A stretch of DNA of 64,000 nucleotides from Alphaproteobacteria bacterium (GTDB taxonomy: Bacteria > Pseudomonadota > Alphaproteobacteria > Ferrovibrionales > Ferrovibrionaceae), in contig JAFKFH010000005.1 of NCBI GenBank assembly GCA_017307375.1, positions 248,001-312,000 of the forward strand, read 5' to 3'. Numbering within the stretch: position 1 is the stretch's first letter; every line of letters begins with the position of its first letter. Positions 35,914 through 46,070 of this stretch are shown here, in pieces. The position numbers and the translations under genes were made by a program. A model generated the notes under the pieces. That model was not told where the DNA came from, did no database searches, and worked only from the letters and a program-made list of their open reading frames with translations.

Positions 35914-36391
35914 CGGTCTCTCCTAGCTTGATTACCGCGTAACCTTTTATGTGGTCATCCCACCCCTTTGACCAATGAGCTCCCCAATAAGTGGAGGAAT
36001 CCGCAACTCGTCGAGGATCTTCGCGTAGGAATCTTGCGCAAAAGTACGTATCCAAAGCGGGGCTGTAATTTTTCCCGCCATTTAAGTCAGCCAACAAAGC
36101 GTTCTGGAGTTGAGGACTGAGAGTCTCCAGATGATGCACCCAAGCGACAAACGACAAATCTATATCATCCGGTTCTGGCTTCTCGGTCAAAAAGCTGCCA
36201 TCGATCCATAGCTCACAAACTACGTTAGCTATGGAAAGATCATTGGCTAGGCGCTCAAGTTCGGAAAATAGCGTCGGACGCCGCACAGAGGAAGGGAAAC
36301 CCGCAACGGTCAGCACTCGAAGCCGAGCCATGGTCATTACGTGCCGTCCGGGAGGAAGGAGCGGAGGGTAAGCCTTCTTCTTACCTGCCAC
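35888..36391 (-). CDS. DUF6932-like minimal nucleotidyltransferase-fold protein
   Basis: This 167-residue protein has the arrangement I associate with the uncharacterised DUF6932 group: an N-terminal PPLLPPGRHVMTMARLRVLT and a central LWIDGSFLTEKPEPDDIDLS. The second segment fits the polymerase-beta nucleotidyltransferase signature GS-X9-D-X-D (GSF...DID), the metal- and nucleotide-binding core. The C-terminal half (AHWSKGWDDHIKGYAVIKLG) is family-like but unassigned. The GTG at 36391 keeps the conserved N-terminus. ATG 36343/36337 are alternatives that would lose it. It is the first gene of the island pair. Substrate is unknown: it could modify RNA, protein or a small molecule, or be an inactive sensor. 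Confidence 0.7.
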   Translation of the reverse strand: MAGKKKAYPPLLPPGRHVMTMARLRVLTVAGFPSSVRRPTLFSELERLANDLSIANVVCELWIDGSFLTEKPEPDDIDLSFVAWVHHLETLSPQLQNALLADLNGGKNYSPALDTYFCARFLREDPRRVADSSTYWGAHWSKGWDDHIKGYAVIKLGETDVGLRLFA

Positions 36392-36665
36392 TATGAGCCA
36401 GCCAATGTCAGCTAACTCGAAGAGCGCCAGCGGCGCTCCCGTAGTTGAGCATACCCAAACATAACGTCGGGATTGCGGCGTTAATCGCTTCCCATTGGGT
36501 ATCTTCTAACAACCATCTGAACGGACAAATGTGCATTCCTCAGTGTTGCATAAGAATCGAACTAGGAACAGAGAATCTAACGGAATTTCGACAACCTCAA
36601 TTTAACACCAAGTTTCACTAAGGGGCGTCCCGCACCGCTGCACAGAACGCCCAGTAAGAAAACCC
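36392..36665. other. Intergenic region between the island and recA
   Basis: AT-rich, 274 bases. It contains the two inverted repeats listed separately, a stop-free in-phase extension of the nucleotidyltransferase frame back to a TAG at 36506-36508, and a loose GGGCGT/ACGCCC pair (36623-36628, 36647-36652) that might end recA transcription. No tRNA, integrase or insertion-sequence remnant was recognised. It should contain the island promoter and the right-hand island boundary. Confidence 0.5.
36422..36502. promoter_or_regulatory. Tandem inverted repeats upstream of the island nucleotidyltransferase gene
   Basis: A perfect 7-bp hairpin GAGCGCC-AGC-GGCGCTC (36422-36438) and a wider pair ATACCCAA (36451-36458) / TTGGGTAT (36495-36502) with a nested TAACG/CGTTA lie 31-111 bases before the gene start. 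They could form leader RNA structure or protein-binding sites. Note that the same DNA is an open reading frame in phase with the gene, so it may be a coding remnant. Confidence 0.4.
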
Positions 36666-37742
<1,077 letters not shown>

Positions 37743-37806
37743 CCGACGGCTCCCTTTATTCCATGGCGGCCCAAGGTTGGCAACGCTGGTAGCCATTCTG
37801 TACCAT

Positions 37807-37821
37807 GAACGTTCACGGAAC
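37807..37821 (-). promoter_or_regulatory. LexA (SOS) box of recA
   Basis: Read on the minus strand the site is GTTC-CGTGAAC-GTTC, an exact match to the alphaproteobacterial LexA consensus GTTC-N7-GTTC. It lies 65-80 bases before the recA start codon. DNA-damage induction of recA by LexA release is therefore expected. Confidence 0.9.
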
Positions 37822-37877
37822 ACAAAGGGAATATACAGTGGAATCTGCTGTGGAACCTTACAGTCGGGATGGCGGGG

Positions 37878-39937
<2,060 letters not shown>

Positions 39938-39941
<4 letters not shown>

Positions 39942-41050
39942 TGCGCCGCCGGATCCTCGACCGGCTGGGTCGGGCGGTATTGCGCCCCCGGCAGCTTGCG
40001 CTTGAGCCGCATGACGTAAGAGATCACCTCGGCGACCGCGCGGTAGTACTTTTCCGGAATTTCCTGGTCGAGGTCGACGGTGTAGAGGGCACGCGCCAGC
40101 GGCGGGTTCTCGACGATCGGCACCTCGGCCTCGGTCGCCATCTCACGGATGCGCAGCGCGATATGGTCGAGGCCCTTGGCCACCACCTTGGGCGCGCTGA
40201 GATCGACGCCGATATATTTCAATGCCACTGCGTAATGGGTCGGGTTGGTGACCACGACGTCGGCGGTCGGCACCGCCGCCATCATGCGCTGGCGCGCGCG
40301 CTGCATCCGCAGCGAGCGCAGGCGGCCCTTGATCTGCGGGTCGCCTTCCTGCTGCTTGTGCTCTTCCTTGACCTCCTGCTTGGTCATCATCAGCTTCTGC
40401 CGATGCTGGTAGCGCTGATAGACGTAATCGGCCAGGCCCAGCACGATCAGCGCGCCGACCACCGACTTCAGCATCGCCATGACCAGCCGCTCGGTCTCCT
40501 TCAGCTGCAGCATCGGTTCGAGCTGGGCCAGCAGTTCGATCTTCTTGAAGTCGACGGCCAGGGCCGAGATCGCCGCCCCGCCGACCAGCACGAACTTGAA
40601 GATGTTCTTGCCGAGTTCGACCAGGTTCTGCTTCGACAGGATCTTCTTCAGCCCGGCGATCGGACTGAGATGCGACAGCATGTCCTCGAACTTGTTCGAC
40701 GCGATCGTCGGCGGATTCTGGATCACCGACGAGGCGATCGACAGGATCGCCATCACGGCGAACAGCGGCGCCACGGTAAGCGCCAGGTTGATCGTCAGGT
40801 CGCGCATCATGTCGATGAAGCCGCCCTTGTCGACCGCGATGCGATGGGGCTGCTGCACGAAGACGATCAGCATGTCGTAGACCGACTTGCAGATCGTGCC
40901 GGCCAGGGCCGAGACCGCGATCGTCGCCCCGCCGATCATCACGATATGCTGAAGCTCCATCGACCGCGGCATGTCGCCGCGCGCCGCCGCCTCGGACAGC
41001 TTCTTGGATGATGGCTCTTCCGTTTTGGAGGAATCGTCTTCGTCCGACAT
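39938..41050 (-). CDS. flhB: Flagellar export switch protein FlhB
   Basis: A 370-residue inner-membrane protein with four helices and a C-terminal cytoplasmic domain carrying the self-cleavage site NPTH in VVTNPTHYAVALKYIG, followed by GLDHIALRIREMATE. It is part of the flagellar type III export gate and switches specificity from rod/hook to filament substrates. It lies three bases after the fliR stop and overlaps cckA. Confidence 0.96.
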
Positions 41051-41053
41051 CGC

Positions 41054-41824
41054 TCAGCGCACCAGGAAGTGGGAGAGATGGTCTTCGAGATGACCGACGA
41101 AATACGATCCGACCAGGCCGAGCGTCGTCGCCATGACGAACAGGCCGCCGAGAATCTGGATCGGCTGGGTGATGTAGGTGATCTGGATCATCGGCATCAG
41201 CCGACCCAGTATGCCCTGTCCGACCGCGAAGATCATGCCGTAGATGATGAAGGGGCCGGCGAACTGGATGCCGAGGAACCAGGAATCGGCCACGGCCCGG
41301 GTGGCAAGCTGGGCGAAGTCGCCCGGCGGCAGCATGCGGACCGGCGGAAAGAGCTGATAGGAATCGGCCACGGCCCGTAGCATGACGAGATGCAGATCGG
41401 AGGTAAAGACGAAGAACAGCCCGAAGATCGACAGGAAGGCCGAGACCAGCGCGCTCTGGCTGGCCTGGGCGGGGTCGTAGAACTGGGCAAACGACAGGCC
41501 GGTCTGCATGCCGATGATGTTGCCGGCGGTGGCCAGCGCGGTCATCAGGATGCGGCATGAAAAACCGATGAACACGCCGATCGCCACTTCCGACGAGATC
41601 ATCCACAGCAACCGGGTCAGTTGCACCGGCGGATCGGGCAAGGTCGGCGCGATCGGCAGCATGATCACGAACGATATGGCGAGCGCGAGCGTCAGGCGGA
41701 TCGAGACCGACACGTAGTTCTCGCCGATGCCGGGCAGCATCATGATCAGCGCCCCGACCCGGGCGAAGACCAGCATGTAGGCAAATACCCCGAACGGCAG
41801 GATCTCGCGGATCAGTGCGCCCAT
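41054..41824 (-). CDS. fliR: Flagellar export gate protein FliR
   Basis: A 256-residue hydrophobic protein with about six helices. The family regions include FARVGALIMMLPGIGENYVS, GFSCRILMTALATAGNIIGM and QTGLSFAQFYDP near the N-terminal half, and the later FAVGQGILGRLMPMIQITYI. FliR forms the export gate core with FliP and FliQ. Gene order fliQ-fliR-flhB is the usual one. Confidence 0.95.
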   Translation of the reverse strand: MGALIREILPFGVFAYMLVFARVGALIMMLPGIGENYVSVSIRLTLALAISFVIMLPIAPTLPDPPVQLTRLLWMISSEVAIGVFIGFSCRILMTALATAGNIIGMQTGLSFAQFYDPAQASQSALVSAFLSIFGLFFVFTSDLHLVMLRAVADSYQLFPPVRMLPPGDFAQLATRAVADSWFLGIQFAGPFIIYGMIFAVGQGILGRLMPMIQITYITQPIQILGGLFVMATTLGLVGSYFVGHLEDHLSHFLVR

Positions 41825-41836
41825 GGCGTCCGGCCC

Positions 41837-42112
41837 TCAGCCCGCCCCGCCGATCCTGATGATGCGGGCCGCGATGTCGCGCCAGAACTGTTCGAGAAAG
41901 GCCGTCATCAGCGGCAGGAACAGCAACAGCGAGACGAAGATCGCCAGGATCTTCGGAATGAAGACCAGCGTCTGTTCCTGGATCTGGGTCAGGGTCTGGA
42001 TCAGCGACACCACGATGCCAACGACCAGGCCGACCATCATGACCGGCCCTGCCACCTTGATCATCACGATGACGGTTTCCCGGCCGAGATCGAGAACGTC
42101 GGCCGGGTTCAC
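41837..42112 (-). CDS. fliQ: Flagellar export gate protein FliQ
   Basis: A 91-residue protein with two helices: VNPADVLDLGRETVIVMIKV, then GPVMMVGLVVGIVVSLIQTL and TQIQEQTLVFIPKILAIF, standard FliQ features. The GTG at 42112 gives the family length. The ATG at 42220 would add a Cys/Arg-rich tail of unlikely composition. It lies between fliE and fliR on the same strand. Confidence 0.93.
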   Translation of the reverse strand: MNPADVLDLGRETVIVMIKVAGPVMMVGLVVGIVVSLIQTLTQIQEQTLVFIPKILAIFVSLLLFLPLMTAFLEQFWRDIAARIIRIGGAG

Positions 42113-42225
42113 GCGCGGCACCCGCGCCGGACGGCACCTGGATCGACAACGCCCTGGACCAACCGTTCCTCCGGCATGGCACGCGGCCGCGGCCCCGAGG
42201 GGCGCAAGGGCCGGCGCCACGGCCC

Positions 42226-42546
42226 TCAGATCGGCATGCGCATGATTTCCTGATAGGCGCCAATCACCTTATCACGCACCGCCGCCACGGTCTGCAAGGT
42301 CAAATCGGCGTTGTTCACCGCCGATACCAGATCGTTGATGTCGGCCTTGCCGATCGAGGCGGCCATCGACGACAACTCGGCCTTGCCGGTCGCGCCGACG
42401 GCCGAATCCATGGCCGAGGACAGCAGATCCTTGAACGACGAGCCCTTGACGGCCGCGTCTTCGGCACCGGGCTGCGCCGGATCGACGATCGACGAGGCGC
42501 GGGCATAGGCCTGTGCCGCGCGGGTAAGATTGACGTCCATCGCCAT
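42226..42546 (-). CDS. fliE: Flagellar hook-basal body protein FliE
   Basis: A 106-residue protein, with the FliE C-terminal pattern LVSAVNNADLTLQTVAAVRD and KVIGAYQEIMRMPI. It is the MS-ring/rod junction protein and an early export substrate. It is 26 bases after flgC. Confidence 0.94.
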   Translation of the reverse strand: MAMDVNLTRAAQAYARASSIVDPAQPGAEDAAVKGSSFKDLLSSAMDSAVGATGKAELSSMAASIGKADINDLVSAVNNADLTLQTVAAVRDKVIGAYQEIMRMPI

Positions 42547-42572
42547 CGTTCAGCCGCTCCCCGGTCCCGGCG

Positions 42573-42980
42573 TCAGCGCATCAGGTCGATGGTGCGCGAC
42601 AGCATCGTCTTGGCGGTATCGACCAGGTTCAGGTTGGCATCGTAGCTGCGCTGGGCTTCGCGCATGTCCGCCATCTCGATCAGCGTCGAGACGTTGGGAT
42701 ACTTCACATAACCTTCCGCGTTCGCCGAGGGATGGTTGGGTTCGTAGCGCAAGTCGAACTCGCCCTTGTCCTCGCGGATCGCCGAGGGCTTGACGATGCG
42801 GGCGCCGGTCGCGCGGTCCAGCTCGGTCTTGAAGTCGATGACCTTGCGCCGGTACGGGTCGCCGTCGGGCGTCGTGGCCAGCGAATTGGCATTCGCCACG
42901 TTCTCGGCGATCACGCGCATGCGCTTGGACTGCGCCGCCATGCCCGACAGCGAGGTCTGCAACGTATCCTTGAGGTCCAT
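42573..42980 (-). CDS. flgC: Flagellar proximal rod protein FlgC
   Basis: A 135-residue rod protein. N-terminal LQTSLSGMAAQSKRMRVIAE is followed by NVANANSLATTPDGDPYRRK, and the C-terminus is SYDANLNLVDTAKTMLSRTI, the heptad-rich rod/hook signature. Follows flgB by 18 bases. Confidence 0.95.
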   Translation of the reverse strand: MDLKDTLQTSLSGMAAQSKRMRVIAENVANANSLATTPDGDPYRRKVIDFKTELDRATGARIVKPSAIREDKGEFDLRYEPNHPSANAEGYVKYPNVSTLIEMADMREAQRSYDANLNLVDTAKTMLSRTIDLMR

Positions 42981-42998
42981 GGCCCGATGCCTCCTGCG

Positions 42999-43403
42999 TT
43001 ACTGGCCGGTCCGGCCGAGCGCCGTGCGGATGAAGCTTGCCTGCTTGCGGTAGAGATTGATCATCGTCTGGTATTCGAGCTGGGTATCGGCAACCTTGGC
43101 CAGCTCGGTGTCGAGATTGACCGCGTTGCCCGACGGCGCGCTCTCGAACTTGCGCTCGGTCCGGGCGCGGCCGGGACCGGTCTGGCTCGGCGTCGAGATA
43201 TGGCGCGGGTCGGTCACCGCCTGATCGACGCGGAAACGGCTGTCCTGCATCAGTTCGCGGAACCCGACGGGCACGAGATCGCGCGGCTTGTAGCCCGGGG
43301 TGTCGGCATTGGCCACGTTTTCGGCCAGGACGCTCTGCCGCTGCTGCAGCCATTGCTGGCGCTTCTGCAGCGCGACGAAGACGGGCAGGTTCGAGTAATC
43401 CAC
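42999..43403 (-). CDS. flgB: Flagellar proximal rod protein FlgB
   Basis: A 134-residue rod protein with LPVFVALQKRQQWLQQRQSV, then LAENVANADTPGYKPRDLVP and a C-terminal DTQLEYQTMINLYRKQASFI. The GTG at 43403 has AAAGG nine bases upstream and gives the normal length. Earlier starts extend into the promoter. It is the first gene of flgB-flgC-fliE-fliQ-fliR-flhB-cckA, with a 133-base divergent region to the fliOP cluster. Confidence 0.92.
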   Translation of the reverse strand: MDYSNLPVFVALQKRQQWLQQRQSVLAENVANADTPGYKPRDLVPVGFRELMQDSRFRVDQAVTDPRHISTPSQTGPGRARTERKFESAPSGNAVNLDTELAKVADTQLEYQTMINLYRKQASFIRTALGRTGQ

Positions 43404-43536
43404 GCGCCTGAACCTTTCTGTCACTCCGAAGGGCACGGCCCAAATGCGCGCGCCCCCTGTCCCAGGCATCCCCAGTCTCGGGGCAAGAGGGTTGAGATTC
43501 GGTAAATTTGTCGGAAACGCGCTAAGCTCCGCGCCG

Positions 43537-43863
43537 ATGCAGGACGATTCGCGACATCCGCCCGCCCCTGCCCGCCAGCAGAAGGCGGTGGCGCTGACCT
43601 ATGACCAGGCCGCCGGCGAAGCGCCGCGAATCTCGGCCACCGGCCGGGGTGCGGTGGCCGAACAGATCCTGGCGATCGCCTTCGCCAACGGCGTCAAGGT
43701 GCGCGAGGACGCCGATCTCGTCGAGATCCTGTCGCTGATCGACGTCGATTCGCCGATCCCGCTGGAAGCCTTCGCGGCGGTCGCCGAAATTCTGCGCTAC
43801 GTGTACCAGGCCGAGCATCGCCTGCCCGGCGTGCCCAAGCCGGAGCCGCGCCGTGGAGCTTGA
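43537..43863 (+). CDS. FlhB C-terminal-domain-like protein (FlhX/YlqH type)
   Basis: This 108-residue soluble protein resembles the cytoplasmic half of FlhB/YscU: KAVALTYDQAAGEAPRISAT, then GRGAVAEQILAIAFANGVKV and a C-terminal VAEILRYVYQAEHRLPG. It lacks the membrane part, and the NPTH cleavage motif is replaced by LTYDQAAGE. Such stand-alone homologues can partly replace the FlhB C-domain in export switching. It overlaps fliO by 11 bases and is first in the fliO-fliP operon. Confidence 0.85.
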   Translation: MQDDSRHPPAPARQQKAVALTYDQAAGEAPRISATGRGAVAEQILAIAFANGVKVREDADLVEILSLIDVDSPIPLEAFAAVAEILRYVYQAEHRLPGVPKPEPRRGA

Positions 43864-44146
43864 GCAAGGCCTGCGCGCGGTTTTCGCGCTGGTGGCGGTG
43901 ATCGGGCTGATCGGCCTGCTCGGCCTCGGCCTGCGCCGCTTTGCCCCGGCCTCGCTGATCGGCGGTCGTGCCGGCAAGCGGTTGACGGTGGTCGAAGCCC
44001 TGACGCTCGACCCCAAGCGCCGGCTGGTCCTGGTCCGCCGCGACGACGTCGAGCACCTGCTGCTGGTCGGCCCGGAAACGGCTATGGTCGTCGAACGCGG
44101 CATAACCCCGCCGCAGCAAGCTGAACAAAAGGAAGAGCAGGCGTGA
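43853..44146 (+). CDS. fliO: Flagellar biosynthetic protein FliO
   Basis: A 97-residue protein with one N-terminal transmembrane helix (LRAVFALVAVIGLIGLLGLG) and a small cytoplasmic domain with the FliO pattern LTVVEALTLDPKRRLVLVRR, then DVEHLLLVG. It assists FliP assembly. The GTG at 43853 overlaps the preceding gene, and its stop overlaps the fliP start by four bases. Confidence 0.9.
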   Translation: MELEQGLRAVFALVAVIGLIGLLGLGLRRFAPASLIGGRAGKRLTVVEALTLDPKRRLVLVRRDDVEHLLLVGPETAMVVERGITPPQQAEQKEEQA

Positions 44147-44886
44147 CGCGACGATTGGCCCTGTCGTTCGGAACTGTCGTCCTCGTGGCCATCGCGCTGA
44201 CGGGAGCGGCTGCGGCACAGAGCGTGTCGATCGACCTGGGCGCCGACGGCGGCGCGCTGACCGGCCGCGTCTTCCAGCTGATCGCGCTGCTGACACTGCT
44301 GACCATCGCCCCGTCGCTGCTGCTGATGGTCACATCGTTCACCCGCATCGCCGTGGTCTTCTCGCTGCTACGCACCGCGCTCGGCACGCAGGGCTCGCCG
44401 CCCAACCAGGTGCTGGTCGGCCTCTCGCTGTTCCTGACCTTCTTCGTCATGCAGCCGGTGTTCGAGCGTGCCTACAACGACGGCATCCAGCCATTGATCG
44501 AGGAGCGCATCACCGAACGCGAGGCGTTCGACCGGGCTGCGCAGCCCTTCCGGGAATTCATGCTGAACCACACGCGCGAACAGGACCTGATGCTGTTCGC
44601 TCAGATGGCCCGGCGCCCCATCGCGACACCGAATGAAACGCCACTGCAGGTGCTGATCCCGGCCTTCATGCTGTCCGAGCTGAAGCGGGCCTTCGAAATC
44701 GGCTTCCTGCTGTTCATCCCGTTCCTGGTGATCGACATGGTGGTCTCGTCGATCCTGATGGCGATGGGCATGATGATGCTGCCCCCGGTGGTGATCTCGC
44801 TGCCGTTCAAACTGATCTTCTTCGTGCTGGTCGACGGCTGGAACATGCTGGCCGGCGCGCTGGTCCAAAGCTACGGCATGCAGTAG
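44143..44886 (+). CDS. fliP: Flagellar export gate protein FliP
   Basis: A 247-residue protein with cleavable signal (VVLVAIALTGAAAAQS) and the FliP core: TSFTRIAVVFSLLRTALGTQ, PPNQVLVGLSLFLTFFVMQP, and VLIPAFMLSELKRAFEIGFL followed by FIPFLVIDMVVSSILMAMGM. It forms the export gate pentamer with FliQ and FliR. The stop converges with the acyltransferase stop seven bases apart, leaving no room for a terminator. Confidence 0.96.
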   Translation: MTRRLALSFGTVVLVAIALTGAAAAQSVSIDLGADGGALTGRVFQLIALLTLLTIAPSLLLMVTSFTRIAVVFSLLRTALGTQGSPPNQVLVGLSLFLTFFVMQPVFERAYNDGIQPLIEERITEREAFDRAAQPFREFMLNHTREQDLMLFAQMARRPIATPNETPLQVLIPAFMLSELKRAFEIGFLLFIPFLVIDMVVSSILMAMGMMMLPPVVISLPFKLIFFVLVDGWNMLAGALVQSYGMQ

Positions 44887-44893
44887 CGGGCGG

Positions 44894-46048
44894 TCAGGCA
44901 GGTTTCAGGCCGAACCAGGGGCGCGCCCAGCCCAGCCGGCGGACCAGTTCATAGGACAGGCCGCAGGCCGCTACCGTGACGGCGATGATGACGGGGGCTT
45001 CGATCCAGGCCGGCAGACCGGACCCGCGCAGCAGGTGCGCGGCGATCACGATGACGGTCTGATGGACGATGTAGTAGGTAAATACCGCGTCGGTCAGGTA
45101 ACGGCGCGCCGGGTTGTCGGCGGTCAGCCAGCGCCGGCCGAAGCCCAGCACGGCGACGATGCAACACCACTGGTAAGCGCCATAGCCGGCGCGGCTCAGC
45201 GCAATCCCGAGCATCGTCGCCTCCTGCGTCGGAATCTGGCGCGCCAGCATCATCACCGCATAGAGGATTGTCGCCAGGCCGAGGGCGAGCCAGCGCAGCC
45301 GGCTCATCGCGGTCCATACCGCCCGCTCCCGCGCCAGGAAGAACCCGGCCAGGAACAGGAAGCCGTACAGGGCATGGTCGTACCAGTCGTCGGTCAGCGC
45401 GTGGGTCTGCGGGAAACGCGGAAAGAGCAAGATCCGGCTGGCAGCCAGCACCACGATCGGCAGGACCAGGAGACCCGGGCCGGAAACCAGCCGCCCGGCC
45501 CAGTTTCCGGCCGCCGCCAGCCGCGCCCGGCCCGACATCGCGATCAGCCCGGCGAGGATCATCGTGTAAACCCAGAGATAGGCGACGAACCACAGGTGGT
45601 TCCAGGTCGGCATGATGAGGCAGCGCCCGCCCTCGCAGACCGTGGCGAAGGCAAAGTAGCGGGTGGCCCAGAAGGTGAGAAAGCCTTGCGCGTAACCGCC
45701 CTTCTCGACCAGTTCGAGATAGCTTTGCGGCGGCACGATCACCGCCATCCCGAAGATCAGCGGCAGCAGCAGCCGTCGGCTGCGCCCGATTGCCAGTTCA
45801 CCGGCACCGCGCGCGCCCGTCATGAAACGGGTGGCGCAGCCAGAGACGAAGAAGAGCAGGCCGAGCCGCCATGGATTGACCACCCACATGACGTATTCCA
45901 GGCCCGGAACGCGGTGATCGCTCTTCACATGGAAGTCCCAGGGTACGTAAAGCATGCCGATGTGATAGAGAATGACCAGTCCGAATGCGGCGATCCGGAT
46001 CCAGTCGAGGTCCACCCGCCGCCCGCCGTCCATGTCGCGATCCATCAT
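44894..46048 (-). CDS. Membrane acyltransferase (acyltransferase_3 / OpgC-like)
   Basis: A 384-residue protein with about ten helices. It opens RVDLDWIRIAAFGLVILYHI, where the arginine/aspartate and the helix-end histidine match the acyltransferase_3 active-site pattern. It then has GLLFFVSGCATRFM and NHLWFVAYLWVYTMILAGL. Such enzymes O-acylate (acetylate, succinylate) envelope glycans or lipids at the inner membrane. The ATG at 46048 has AAAGGAA upstream. It is divergent from the LytTR gene 22 bases away, suggesting joint control. Confidence 0.87.
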   Translation of the reverse strand: MMDRDMDGGRRVDLDWIRIAAFGLVILYHIGMLYVPWDFHVKSDHRVPGLEYVMWVVNPWRLGLLFFVSGCATRFMTGARGAGELAIGRSRRLLLPLIFGMAVIVPPQSYLELVEKGGYAQGFLTFWATRYFAFATVCEGGRCLIMPTWNHLWFVAYLWVYTMILAGLIAMSGRARLAAAGNWAGRLVSGPGLLVLPIVVLAASRILLFPRFPQTHALTDDWYDHALYGFLFLAGFFLARERAVWTAMSRLRWLALGLATILYAVMMLARQIPTQEATMLGIALSRAGYGAYQWCCIVAVLGFGRRWLTADNPARRYLTDAVFTYYIVHQTVIVIAAHLLRGSGLPAWIEAPVIIAVTVAACGLSYELVRRLGWARPWFGLKPA

Positions 46049-46070
46049 CCCGGTTCCTTTCGGCCTGCCC

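Noticed and set aside
34750-36665. Island as a prophage or integrative element
   Set aside because: No integrase, transposase, tRNA target, terminal repeats or phage genes were seen. Only two genes are present.
43404-43536. Sigma-54 or sigma-28 promoter between flgB and the fliO cluster
   Set aside because: No convincing TGGCAC-N5-TTGC or TAAA-N15-GCCGATAA match was found on either strand.
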